Assembly (NCBI GenBank): GCA_938009755.1
Contig: CALLIL010000103.1
Span: 1 to 55,213 of the forward strand
Direction: 5' to 3'
Length of the DNA: 55,213 nt
Origin: an uncultured Marinomonas sp.
GTDB lineage: Bacteria; Pseudomonadota; Gammaproteobacteria; Pseudomonadales; Marinomonadaceae
This document shows, one piece after another, positions 37,547 through 46,300 of the stretch. Each line of letters starts with the position of its first letter. Position 1 is the first letter of the stretch. The translations under genes were made by a program, and so were the position numbers. A model generated the notes under the pieces. The model was not told the origin of the DNA, did not search any database, and saw nothing but the letters and a program-made list of their open reading frames with translations.

Positions 37547-38815
37547 TTAAGCACCAAAATGATCAAGACTCTCTAGCGGGTAAAAGTCTGGATATGGCAA
37601 CATGGCCACTCCGGAATCCACCGCCGCTTTAGCAACCGCTGCAGATACTGCAGTTAGCAAACGAGAATCCATTGGCTTCGGTAAAATGTACTCTTTACCA
37701 AAACTTAAGTCCGCGCCGCCATAAGCGGTAATGACATCCGCAGGAACCGCCTCTTTCGCTAAATCTTTTAAAGCATGTACGGCCGCCACTTTCATTTCTT
37801 CGTTAATTTTAGTCGCACGGACATCCAATGCACCACGGAAGATAAAAGGAAAACCCAACACGTTATTTACTTGGTTTGGATAATCCGAGCGGCCTGTTGC
37901 CATGATCAAATCATCACGCGTATTACGTGCTAATTCATAGTTAATTTCTGGGTCAGGATTAGAGCATGCAAACACAACTGGGTTCGCGGCCATTTTTTTC
38001 AACTGCTCTGCAGAGAAAAGGTCTGGGCCAGATACGCCGATAAACACATCTGCGCCATCAATGGCATCATCTAAAGTACGCTTATCCGTATCAATCGCAA
38101 ACATGGATTTAAACTGGTTCAAATCCTCTCGGCCAGAATGAATCACGCCTTTACGATCCAAGACAAAAATATTCTCTCGTTGCGCACCACAAGCAATAAT
38201 CAGCTTCATACAAGCAGTTGCCGCAGCGCCAGCGCCTAGGCAAACGATTTTCGCCGTTGCAATATCTTTGCCTTGCAGTTCAAGCGCATTCAGCAAACCA
38301 GCAGCAGTCACAATCGCCGTACCGTGTTGATCATCATGGAAGACAGGAATAGAACAACGCTCAATCAACTGGCGCTCAATTTCAAAGCACTCAGGCGCTT
38401 TAATATCTTCTAAATTAATGCCGCCATACGTATTGGCAATTCGAGCAACGGTATCGATGAAAGCTTGTGGGCTTTCCGCTTCCACTTCCACATCCACAGA
38501 ATTGATGCCAGCAAAGCGCTTGAACAACAAACCTTTGCCTTCCATAACTGGCTTACTCGCCAGTGGCCCAAGGTTTCCCAACCCTAAAATGGCAGAGCCA
38601 TCAGAAATAACAGCCACTAAATTGCCTTTACCTGTGTAACGGTAAGCGTTTTCTGGGTCTTTTGCGATTTCACGGCAAGGTTCAGCTACACCAGGGCTAT
38701 AAGCTAAAGCAAGGTCGCGGGCGGTCTCGGTCGGTGTGGTAATGGTAACGCTTAATTTTCCTGGAACTGGGTGCTCGTGGTAGTGTAGTGCAGCTTGCTT
38801 GATGTCTTCAGCCAT
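37547..38815 (-). CDS. maeB: NADP-dependent malic enzyme, short form
   Basis: Oxidatively decarboxylates malate to pyruvate, giving NADPH. 422 residues from the chosen start: the malic N domain (YSPGVAEPCREIA, near 40) and NAD-binding C domain (GAGAAATACM, near 190) are complete. The phosphotransacetylase-like C-terminal domain of the long E. coli MaeB is absent. An ATG 30 bases upstream is in frame, but MAEDIKQAALHYHEHP is the usual family N-terminus and GGA lies before the ATG. A Lys in EDIKAPECFE and FHDDQHGTAI are active-site elements. Confidence 0.93.
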   Translation of the reverse strand: MAEDIKQAALHYHEHPVPGKLSVTITTPTETARDLALAYSPGVAEPCREIAKDPENAYRYTGKGNLVAVISDGSAILGLGNLGPLASKPVMEGKGLLFKRFAGINSVDVEVEAESPQAFIDTVARIANTYGGINLEDIKAPECFEIERQLIERCSIPVFHDDQHGTAIVTAAGLLNALELQGKDIATAKIVCLGAGAAATACMKLIIACGAQRENIFVLDRKGVIHSGREDLNQFKSMFAIDTDKRTLDDAIDGADVFIGVSGPDLFSAEQLKKMAANPVVFACSNPDPEINYELARNTRDDLIMATGRSDYPNQVNNVLGFPFIFRGALDVRATKINEEMKVAAVHALKDLAKEAVPADVITAYGGADLSFGKEYILPKPMDSRLLTAVSAAVAKAAVDSGVAMLPYPDFYPLESLDHFGA

Positions 38816-38854
38816 GGTGATTTTTCCGTTATTGATGTCATTCATTATTTTTAT

Positions 38855-38909
38855 TGTGCCACACTAAAAAATATTTGCTGTCTAACTCATTCTATTAACA
38901 GGTGGCACA
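38855..38909. repeat. Inverted repeat upstream of maeB
   Basis: TGTGCCAC (38855-38862) and GTGGCACA (38902-38909) are exact reverse complements 39 bases apart, in the promoter region of maeB. They may be half-sites for a regulator; nothing else supports a function. Confidence 0.5.
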
Positions 38910-38981
38910 TTTTTTCTTTGAATGTTGAGAATAATCTATCTAGACACGACTTGAAAGCGTAAAGAGGCAAGAAAGCATAAC

Positions 38982-39809
38982 TTACTGCTTAGAAAGTACC
39001 TTTATTTGTACCAAATCATTAGGGTGCCTCACGCTCAACACCCAAGATTTAAAATTCGCATTCCAGTTTTTTCGTTGATGTTGCCAACCTCGAACTTCTA
39101 CTTCTTTGCCTTCAAGGTAAAATACCTTTTGTGCAGGCCAATAATCCATGGCGCTGGGCGGTAGATTAACCACCAAATCATGATTAGTCTCTAGCCACCA
39201 GCCGCCTCTGTTTTTTGTCACCGACATCACTGTGACGCGAGAAAGCGTAAAGCCACCTTTCGGCTGCCAGTCTAATGAATGTTGTTGCCAAAGGCCTTTT
39301 TTAAGCTGACGAGCAGATGTTTCCACCGCTTGGAAGCAAGCTTGATAAGCTAAGTTTGGTGGATAAGCGATTCGATAACCTAAGCCTTGCGCTAAAAGTT
39401 GCCCCGCTAATGACTGGTGTTTTTCGTCAAAAAGATAATATAAATAACGCCCGTATCTGTCTTGCTGGCTTTTGGAGGTTTGGATATAAACAAATTCACC
39501 AAGCAATGAATCCAAATACTCTGTCGCTTCTACAGCATAAGCGTCGTGTTTTCCGTCTTTATGATCAAGCTCTGGTGTATTAATACCAACAAAACGTACT
39601 TTTCGACCGTCCGTTAGATGCAATGTATCGCCATCGACAATACGTTTGATTTTGGCTTTTTCAAGCTCGCCTGTCGCTCTGCAATCGGCAAGTGAAAACG
39701 TATGTTGAGAAAGAGAAGGAAGAGTCTGATCGCCGTACGCAATATGAAAAACACTAAAAAAAAACAAAAAAAGCGCCAAGATAGCTTGGCGCTTTTTTAA
39801 TAGATTCAC
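38982..39809 (-). CDS. Secreted thermonuclease-like protein
   Basis: 275-residue exported nuclease of the staphylococcal nuclease fold. The start is GTG at 39809, with TAGGAAA upstream, 14 bases after the rpmE stop; no better start lies downstream before the signal peptide. A signal peptide (MNLLKKRQAILALFLFFF, cleaved near residue 26) is followed by the SNase domain (about 50-165): IKRIVDGDTLHL, the Arg/Glu active-site segments VRFVGINTPELDH, and the second Arg in DRYGRYLYYL. A roughly 100-residue C-terminal domain of unknown role follows. The first codons coincide with the rpmE terminator, so transcription may be limited. Confidence 0.8.
   Translation of the reverse strand: MNLLKKRQAILALFLFFFSVFHIAYGDQTLPSLSQHTFSLADCRATGELEKAKIKRIVDGDTLHLTDGRKVRFVGINTPELDHKDGKHDAYAVEATEYLDSLLGEFVYIQTSKSQQDRYGRYLYYLFDEKHQSLAGQLLAQGLGYRIAYPPNLAYQACFQAVETSARQLKKGLWQQHSLDWQPKGGFTLSRVTVMSVTKNRGGWWLETNHDLVVNLPPSAMDYWPAQKVFYLEGKEVEVRGWQHQRKNWNANFKSWVLSVRHPNDLVQIKVLSKQ
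39767..39798 (-). terminator. rpmE terminator inside the nuclease signal-peptide codons
   Basis: AAAAAAGCGCCAAG and CTTGGCGCTTTTTT form a perfect stem around ATAG. On the minus strand it is followed by a G, then nine T. It lies 26 bases past the rpmE stop and within codons 4-15 of the nuclease gene. Confidence 0.85.
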
Positions 39810-39823
39810 TTTCCTACCACCAA

Positions 39824-40039
39824 TTACTTAGCAGTACGACGTGCTCCGAAACGCTTATTAAAGCGATCAACACGACCACCAGTATCCAACATTTTTTGTT
39901 GGCCTGTGTAGAATGGGTGACAGTTGCTGCATACGTCGATGTGCATGTCTTTACCAGCAGTTGAGTTAAGACTCAAAGTGTTACCACAAGTACAAGTTGC
40001 AGTAAGCGGAGCGTAATTTGGGTGGATATTGTTTTTCAT
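39824..40039 (-). CDS. rpmE: Large ribosomal subunit protein bL31
   Basis: 71-residue ribosomal protein of the 50S subunit, forming a bridge to 30S. The zinc-binding pattern is present: CTCG near residue 16 and CSNC near residue 37, so this is the C+ (zinc-binding) type, and the family signature [14 protein letters not shown] is intact. It is divergent from priA with 272 bases between, as in E. coli. Confidence 0.97.
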   Translation of the reverse strand: MKNNIHPNYAPLTATCTCGNTLSLNSTAGKDMHIDVCSNCHPFYTGQQKMLDTGGRVDRFNKRFGARRTAK

Positions 40040-40311
40040 TTTCAGTTACCTTATTTTGGTGTGCCGCCACTCGCTCAAAATTAATGGGCTAATTAAATAG
40101 CCGAGCCAGCACCGCACGTTTCACTGTACAGACATTGTACAATGGGTCTACGAACGCGCTATTCTAGAGGCCAATCATGCAATCAGCAACCTTTTTATTC
40201 CGCTTTCTATATAAAATTGCCGCTCGCACCAACCTACCACTCTGACGTACACTTGAATTTTGATCCTGTTCTTCCATTTTTGCGTTAATAAACAAGGCCT
40301 AAATCTCCCGT

Positions 40312-42543
40312 ATGCAAGAAGCGCTTCTTACTCCTTATCCTTTCATCAAAGTCGCATTACCGGTGCCAATGCGGACTTTGTTTGATTATAAAGTGCCTAA
40401 AGCGCTGGCATTAAGGCATGAGCTCAAGCCTGGTATGCGCATTAAAGTGCCTTTCGGTAAGAGCAGTCGCCTTGGGGTGATTGTTGCATTAAGTGACACC
40501 AGTGATTGGGATCCTGAACAGGTAAAACCTTTCACATCATTGGTCGATGAAAGCCCTGTTATCAGCGAAGAGTTAATGGCTTTATGCAATTGGGCCGCGC
40601 GCTATTATCACCATCCGATTGGCGATGTAATTTTTCATGCCCTGCCCGTTTTATTGCGTAAAGGGGAAAACGCCGAGTTTCGCACCGAAAACTGGTGGTT
40701 CACTACGCCACAAGGCCAAGCACTTCCTCTTGAACAATTGAAACGCGCACCGCGCCAACAAGATTTCTTAAAAGCTGTCCAGGAACACCCAAATGGCATT
40801 AGCCAACAAGCCATCTCCGTCTTAGACCTTGCTGTGTCAGCAGGCAAAGCTTTGGAGGATAAAGGTCTTGTTCGACGAGAGCCTCGCTCTTTCAATAAAG
40901 GCGGTGAAAAACACGCTCACCAAATGCAAGTGCCGCCGACATTGAATCCTGAACAAGCCATTGCAACAGAAGAACTGCTCGACAACCGACATCATTTCAA
41001 TGTCGCTTTATTAGATGGTGTAACAGGCAGCGGTAAAACCGAAGTCTTCTTACGCGTCATGGAGCGACTGATTGATGAAGGCAAACAAATTCTAGTTATG
41101 GTGCCAGAGATTGGTTTAACGCCTCAAACCATGAAACGCTTTGAAGTGCGTTTCAATACTGACATTGTGCTGATGCATTCTAATATGAGCGACCGAGAGC
41201 GTTTAGACGCTTGGTTATTGGCGGCAAGTGGTCACGCCAGAATCATTATCGGCACGCGCTCTGCGGCGTTTATTCCTGCACCCAACCTTGGTTTGATCGT
41301 CATAGACGAAGAACATGACACCTCTTATAAGCAGCATGAAGGCTTTCGTTATCATGCGCGAGATTTAGCGATTAAACGCGCTCAAGCTTTAGACATTCCG
41401 GTGTTATTGGCTTCTGCAACGCCTTCCTATGAAAGCTTAACGAACGCACTGCAAAAGCGTTTCGCTTGGCTCAAATTGCGCCAACGAGCCGGCAATGCAC
41501 ACATTCCAGAGATGGAGCGAGTCGATTTGCGAGGCAAAACCTTGGTTCACGGTTTCAGTGAATACGCTTTAGCCTCGATGAAGCAATGCTTAGATCGTAA
41601 AGAACAAGTGTTGATTTTTCTGAATCGACGAGGTTATGCGCCCACTTTAATGTGTCATCAATGTGGCTGGATCGCAGCCTGCGACCATTGTGATGTGAAT
41701 TTAACAGTTCATAAACGCGCCAATAAGCTGCATTGCCATCATTGTGATACGCAAAAAGCCTTGTTGCATACGTGTCCTGAATGTCATTCAGATGAGCTGT
41801 TTACCGTCGGGGAAGGCACAGAGCAAATCGAAACCCAACTCAGCACCTTGTTTAAAGACACGCCCATTTTAAGAATCGACAGAGACAGCACACAACGAAA
41901 ATCCGCCATGGAAAAGCTCACACAGAAAATCCATGAGCACGACCAAGCTATTCTCGTGGGAACACAAATGCTCGCAAAAGGGCACCATTTTCCCAATGTC
42001 ACCTTGGTGGTGATCATGGACGCGGACGCTGGCCTTTTCTCCTCAGACTTTCGCGGCATGGAACGCACCGCGCAATTAATTACGCAAGTGGCTGGCCGAG
42101 CGGGCCGCGCTAAAAAACCAGGTCATGTGCTACTGCAAACCTATCATCCGGATCATACTGCAATTGAATGCTTATGCAATCTTGGTTACGAACACTTCGC
42201 CATCGACGGCTTGGCCGAACGTAAATCTTTGTCGCTGCCGCCTTTTTATCATCAAGTTATCGTTCGTGCAGAATCCAGCAATGAACAAGAAGCCATGCAA
42301 CTTTTGGCGGCCATGCGAAACGATTTGGAACCTTACTTTGCACAAGATCTTTATCTCGTTGGCCCTTATGCTGCCATCATAGTGCGTAAGGCAGGCCAGC
42401 ATCGCGCTTTGATTTCTATCAAGTCTTCTCAACGCGGCCCACTGCATCAGGCGACTCAAATGATCAGTCAATGGCTAGAGCAAGCCACACGCCAACATAA
42501 AATTCGTTTCGCAATTGACGTCGACCCACTGGAAACTTACTGA
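40312..42543 (+). CDS. priA: Primosomal replication-restart helicase PriA
   Basis: 3'-to-5' DNA helicase that reloads DnaB at stalled forks. 743 residues (E. coli 732). An N-terminal DNA-binding domain, the DEAD/SF2 motor with GVTGSGKTEVFLR (about 240) and DEEHDTSYKQ, a paired zinc-binding module with CHQC, CDHC, CHHC and CPEC (about 445-485), and the helicase C part GTQMLAKGHHFPNVTLV and QLITQVAGRAGRAKKPG are all present. The start has no strong Shine-Dalgarno. Confidence 0.95.
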   Translation: MQEALLTPYPFIKVALPVPMRTLFDYKVPKALALRHELKPGMRIKVPFGKSSRLGVIVALSDTSDWDPEQVKPFTSLVDESPVISEELMALCNWAARYYHHPIGDVIFHALPVLLRKGENAEFRTENWWFTTPQGQALPLEQLKRAPRQQDFLKAVQEHPNGISQQAISVLDLAVSAGKALEDKGLVRREPRSFNKGGEKHAHQMQVPPTLNPEQAIATEELLDNRHHFNVALLDGVTGSGKTEVFLRVMERLIDEGKQILVMVPEIGLTPQTMKRFEVRFNTDIVLMHSNMSDRERLDAWLLAASGHARIIIGTRSAAFIPAPNLGLIVIDEEHDTSYKQHEGFRYHARDLAIKRAQALDIPVLLASATPSYESLTNALQKRFAWLKLRQRAGNAHIPEMERVDLRGKTLVHGFSEYALASMKQCLDRKEQVLIFLNRRGYAPTLMCHQCGWIAACDHCDVNLTVHKRANKLHCHHCDTQKALLHTCPECHSDELFTVGEGTEQIETQLSTLFKDTPILRIDRDSTQRKSAMEKLTQKIHEHDQAILVGTQMLAKGHHFPNVTLVVIMDADAGLFSSDFRGMERTAQLITQVAGRAGRAKKPGHVLLQTYHPDHTAIECLCNLGYEHFAIDGLAERKSLSLPPFYHQVIVRAESSNEQEAMQLLAAMRNDLEPYFAQDLYLVGPYAAIIVRKAGQHRALISIKSSQRGPLHQATQMISQWLEQATRQHKIRFAIDVDPLETY

Positions 42544-42599
42544 TCGAGCAAGCATAATGTGCCCAACACTCGGTACATCAACTTTTAAAAGCCAACATT

Positions 42600-43220
42600 A
42601 TGTTTAATCCGATTCAAATCGCAGCAAAAGGCAGTCGCCCAAGAAAAGGCGCAACGCGTCGCAGCACGCCTCCGCCAAAGAAAAATACGCCTTGGTGGCT
42701 TTGGCTTCTTGTTCCAGCCATTCTTATTATTTTTATTTATGGGTTAATGCAACTCGATCAAGTTGCACCAAAAACAGCGCCAGCGCAAAAAACCTCAACT
42801 ACGCCAGCGCCTACTACAAAACCAAAAGCAGAACCTAAGCCAAAACCTGTAGAAGTCAAAAAAGACACAGCGCCTAAGAAAGATGATTTTGAGTTTTATC
42901 AGATTCTACAAGACAGCAAAGTCGATACCAGTCACGTAGACGCCTACCAATCGACACCTCGTGGCGAGCAAGATTTTTACTACATGTTGCAAGCTGCTTC
43001 TTTTAGAAATTCAGAAGACGCAGACCGCTTACGCGCCAAGTTAATTATTTCTGGCCTCGTGGAAGCCGCGATTCGAAAAACCATTGGTGACAATGGCGAA
43101 CCTTGGTATCGCGTGGTTCTTGGTCCTTATACTTCTCGTTCCAAAATGAACCGAGCAGAAGACAAACTGGTTTCCATGGAGATTTCTCCGTTTTCTTACC
43201 GAGTAAAAAAAGAGCAATAA
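42600..43220 (+). CDS. ftsN: SPOR-domain cell division protein FtsN
   Basis: Late divisome protein that triggers septal peptidoglycan synthesis. 206 residues: cytoplasmic basic head, one membrane segment (about 33-52), Ala/Lys/Pro-rich linker, and a C-terminal SPOR domain (about 125-203, DFYYMLQAASFRN...YRVVLGPYTSR). Position between priA and hslV matches E. coli ftsN. It is shorter than E. coli FtsN (319), mainly in the linker. Identity with other SPOR proteins is possible but the neighbourhood supports FtsN. Confidence 0.8.
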   Translation: MFNPIQIAAKGSRPRKGATRRSTPPPKKNTPWWLWLLVPAILIIFIYGLMQLDQVAPKTAPAQKTSTTPAPTTKPKAEPKPKPVEVKKDTAPKKDDFEFYQILQDSKVDTSHVDAYQSTPRGEQDFYYMLQAASFRNSEDADRLRAKLIISGLVEAAIRKTIGDNGEPWYRVVLGPYTSRSKMNRAEDKLVSMEISPFSYRVKKEQ

Positions 43221-43275
43221 GTTCGTCTAGATTGCACACAGATCATGTAAAGCCATGACTGTGTGCAAACCTTTC

Positions 43276-43303
43276 CTTGAAATCCTCCCTTGCGTCCCCA
43301 TTT
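43276..43303 (+). promoter_or_regulatory. Sigma-32 heat-shock promoter of hslVU
   Basis: CTTGAA at 43276-43281, a 14-base spacer, then CCCCATTT at 43296-43303. This matches the sigma-32 consensus (CTTGAA, 13-17 bases, CCCCATNT), placing the transcript start about 20 bases before hslV. Confidence 0.85.
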
Positions 43304-43329
43304 CGTTAATATCGAAACTGGAGTAGACC

Positions 43330-43881
43330 ATGACAACAATTCTCACTGTACGTAAAGGCAACCAAGTCGTCGTAGGCGGCGATGGACAAGTCTCTTTAGG
43401 CAACACCGTAATGAAAGGCAATGCACGAAAAGTGCGTCGTTTATATCATGGCGAAGTCATTGCTGGGTTCGCTGGCGGCACAGCGGACGCTTTCACTTTA
43501 TTCGAGCGTTTTGAAGGCCAACTTGAAAAACACCAAGGCCAATTAGTTCGCGCCGCCGTTGATTTAGCAAAAGATTGGCGCTCCGATCGCGCCTTACGCA
43601 AATTAGAAGCTATGCTGATTGTCGCAAACAAAGAAAGTACCTTAATCATTACCGGCACAGGCGATGTGGTTGAACCACAACACGGCGCGTTAGCCATTGG
43701 TTCTGGCGGCAATTACGCTGAAGCCGCAGCTCGTGCTTTAATCGACAACACAGATTTAACCGCCAAAGACATTGTTCAAAAAAGCTTAGACATTGCGGCA
43801 GACATTTGTGTCTTCACCAATCACAGCTTAACCATTGAAGAGATCACGATTGATCCTCAACTGGAAGACAAATCCGCTTAA
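43330..43881 (+). CDS. hslV: ATP-dependent protease subunit HslV
   Basis: Threonine protease subunit of the HslUV heat-shock complex. 183 residues. After loss of Met the catalytic nucleophile is Thr2 (TTILTVRK), with the family segments [33 protein letters not shown] and AIGSGGNYA. Length and order follow E. coli HslV (176). hslU follows after 47 bases, under the same sigma-32 promoter. Confidence 0.97.
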   Translation: MTTILTVRKGNQVVVGGDGQVSLGNTVMKGNARKVRRLYHGEVIAGFAGGTADAFTLFERFEGQLEKHQGQLVRAAVDLAKDWRSDRALRKLEAMLIVANKESTLIITGTGDVVEPQHGALAIGSGGNYAEAAARALIDNTDLTAKDIVQKSLDIAADICVFTNHSLTIEEITIDPQLEDKSA

Positions 43882-43928
43882 ACATTGGCTCGCCAATACT
43901 TAATTAAAGAATATTAAAGAGAATCACT

Positions 43929-45251
43929 ATGAGCAGCATGACCCCAAGAGAGACGGTTAACGCCTTAGACAACCACATTATTGGTCAACAAAAAGCCAAA
44001 CGCGCCGTCGCCATCGCTTTGCGTAACCGCTGGCGTCGTATGCAATTACCAGAAGAAATGCGCGCTGAAGTCACGCCAAAAAACATCTTGATGATCGGAC
44101 CAACGGGTGTCGGTAAAACTGAAATTGCTCGTCGTTTGGCGAAGCTTTCCAATGCCCCTTTTATCAAAATCGAAGCCACTAAATTCACCGAAGTGGGTTA
44201 TGTGGGTCGCGATGTTGAGTCGATCATTCGTGATCTTGTGGAAATGGCTATCAAAATGTTGCGCGAACAAGAAACTGCACGATTGAGCCATAAAGCAGAA
44301 GACGCCGCCGAAGACCGAATCCTAGATGTATTGCTTCCACCAGCCCGTGGCGGCGACCCAGAATTAGAAGACAACAGCACTCGCCAAGCTTTCCGCAAGA
44401 AGCTTCGCGAAGGTCAGTTGGATGACAAAGACATCGATATTGAAGTCTCTGATGCGCCCGTTGGCGTGGAAATCATGACGCCGCCAGGCATGGAAGAAAT
44501 GACGAGCCAGTTGCAAAACATGTTTTCTAGCTTTGGTGCTGATAAAAAAACCAAACGCAAAATGAAAGTAAAAGAAGCGTTACGCCAAGTTCGTGACGAA
44601 GAAGCCGCAAAACTGGTTAATGAAGACGAATTGAAAGCCCGTGCCGTTGAAGCGGTCGAGCAGAACGGTATCGTTTTCTTAGACGAAATAGACAAGGTAG
44701 CAAAAAGCTCTGAGCGCTCAAGTGGTGACGTTTCCCGTGAAGGTGTGCAACGAGACTTATTGCCTTTGGTGGAAGGTTGTACTGTCACAACCAAATACGG
44801 CATGATCAAAACCGATCACATCTTATTTATCGCTTCAGGCGCCTTTCATTTATCAAAGCCATCGGACTTGATTCCAGAACTGCAAGGTCGCTTACCTATT
44901 CGCGTAGAATTAGACGCGCTAACAGTGGAAGATTTCAAACGCATTCTGGTCGAGCCAAACGCTTCTTTGACAAAACAATACGTTGCCTTAGCAAAAACGG
45001 AAAACATCAACATTAACTTCACAGAAGAAGGCATTCATCGCATTGCGGAAATCGCGTTTAAAGTGAACGAAAGCACAGAAAACATCGGCGCACGTCGTTT
45101 GCATACTGTGTTAGAACGTTTGTTAGAAGAAGTGTCTTACTCTGCCAGTGACATGCCAGACAACCAAACGGTGGACATCACCGCCGCTTACGTTGATGAG
45201 CAATTGGGCGAAATCGCAGAAAACGAAGACCTAAGCCAATACATTCTTTAA
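43929..45251 (+). CDS. hslU: HslU ATPase subunit of the HslUV protease
   Basis: AAA+ unfoldase that feeds substrates to HslV. 440 residues (E. coli 443). Walker [14 protein letters not shown] near residue 58, pore motif GYVGRDVE near 92, Walker [12 protein letters not shown] near 252, and the C-terminal tail EDLSQYIL that inserts into HslV are all present; the I domain with Glu/Arg-rich helices lies between about 110 and 240. The short gap to the DUF971 gene (9 bases) suggests co-transcription. Confidence 0.97.
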   Translation: MSSMTPRETVNALDNHIIGQQKAKRAVAIALRNRWRRMQLPEEMRAEVTPKNILMIGPTGVGKTEIARRLAKLSNAPFIKIEATKFTEVGYVGRDVESIIRDLVEMAIKMLREQETARLSHKAEDAAEDRILDVLLPPARGGDPELEDNSTRQAFRKKLREGQLDDKDIDIEVSDAPVGVEIMTPPGMEEMTSQLQNMFSSFGADKKTKRKMKVKEALRQVRDEEAAKLVNEDELKARAVEAVEQNGIVFLDEIDKVAKSSERSSGDVSREGVQRDLLPLVEGCTVTTKYGMIKTDHILFIASGAFHLSKPSDLIPELQGRLPIRVELDALTVEDFKRILVEPNASLTKQYVALAKTENININFTEEGIHRIAEIAFKVNESTENIGARRLHTVLERLLEEVSYSASDMPDNQTVDITAAYVDEQLGEIAENEDLSQYIL

Positions 45252-45260
45252 GGAATTATC

Positions 45261-45644
45261 ATGGCAAACGTAACGCCAACACACATTCATTACCATAAAC
45301 AGTCTCGTGAGTTGGCGTTGACCTTTTCTGACGGTCAATCTTTTCGCCTTAGTGCCGAGTATTTACGTGTTCACTCGCCTTCTGCGGAAGTGCGAGGCCA
45401 CGGAATGCAAATGCCCATTTTGCAATACGGCAAAAAAGACGTGAGAGTGAACAACATCGAAGGCGCAGGCAATTATGCGCTAAAAATCGTCTTTGATGAC
45501 GGTCACGACACGGGACTCTACACGTGGGAATATTTATACAACCTCGGTAAAAACCATGATGAACTCTGGCAAATGTATCTAGATCGCCTTGAAAAAGAAG
45601 GCCAGAAACGAGAAACTGCCACTATTCAAATTCATCAGCTTTAA
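45261..45644 (+). CDS. DUF971-family protein
   Basis: 127-residue protein with the DUF971 (gamma-butyrobetaine hydroxylase-like N-terminal) fold, seen in HIHYHKQSRELALTFSDG, LRVHSPSAEVRGHG and NNIEGAGNYALKIVFDDGH...TWEYLYNLG. Some DUF971 relatives act in iron-sulfur cluster handling; role here is unknown. AAGGA precedes the ATG. The link with hslVU is common in Pseudomonas-like genomes. Confidence 0.8.
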   Translation: MANVTPTHIHYHKQSRELALTFSDGQSFRLSAEYLRVHSPSAEVRGHGMQMPILQYGKKDVRVNNIEGAGNYALKIVFDDGHDTGLYTWEYLYNLGKNHDELWQMYLDRLEKEGQKRETATIQIHQL

Positions 45645-45673
45645 ACCTGCCACAACGCATCGGGAAGACTCTT

Positions 45674-46300
45674 ATGAGCTCACTTAGTTTGTCTGCTATC
45701 AGCGCCATCGAACACGCGATTAACCTCGCACTCAAACAAGACACGCCTTCCCAAGCACGCCTCAGCAAGCTCGCAGGACAGCAAGTATTCCTTTTCATCG
45801 AAGACTTTTCTTTCATTCTGCAAGTTCATATCCTTGAACAAGGCGTCATGCTGAATAAACCGGAAAGCTTAGACGAGATCGAATTAGACCCAAAACTCGA
45901 CACACTGGTACAAGGCCCAAGTTCTGCCTACAGAAAGCTGCTTGAAGGTGACGGATTCTTTGACGGCGACTTACGCATTCAAGGCAACGCACAAGCCTTA
46001 ATGACATTACATAAAGTCATGGAAAACTTTGAATTCGATTGGGAAGGTTTATTGGCCGACTACATCGGAGATTTACCCGCGTCCGCTTTGGCTCGATTAC
46101 TGCGCGCCAAATGGTCATGGAGCAAAGAGCTTTCCACCGCGGCACGCATTCAACTGGTTCAACACCTACAAAGCAACAGCCAACTTCTACCGAGCAAAAT
46201 CGAAGTCGAACACCACATCGACAACTTGGAGAAATTCGGCACGCAACTTGATCGCTTTGACGCTAGATTGAGAATGACAGAAAAGAAAATAACGGGTTAA
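45674..46300 (+). CDS. ubiJ: UbiJ-like SCP2-domain protein
   Basis: 208 residues with an N-terminal SCP2-type domain (about 10-115, VQGPSSAYRKLLEGDG and GDLRIQGNAQALMTLHK) and a C-terminal helical coiled-coil end (EVEHHIDNLEKFGTQLDRFDARL). This order fits UbiJ, an accessory factor of the ubiquinone biosynthetic complex that binds lipids. No ubiE or ubiB lies next to it in this window, so it is set apart from its usual neighbours. The stop codon overlaps the convergent EamA stop. Confidence 0.7.
   Translation: MSSLSLSAISAIEHAINLALKQDTPSQARLSKLAGQQVFLFIEDFSFILQVHILEQGVMLNKPESLDEIELDPKLDTLVQGPSSAYRKLLEGDGFFDGDLRIQGNAQALMTLHKVMENFEFDWEGLLADYIGDLPASALARLLRAKWSWSKELSTAARIQLVQHLQSNSQLLPSKIEVEHHIDNLEKFGTQLDRFDARLRMTEKKITG

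Noticed and set aside
40125-40141. TGTACA-GACAT-TGTACA pair in the rpmE-priA gap
   Set aside because: Both units are short palindromes and one overlaps a possible minus-strand -10 (TACAAT); too little to call an operator.
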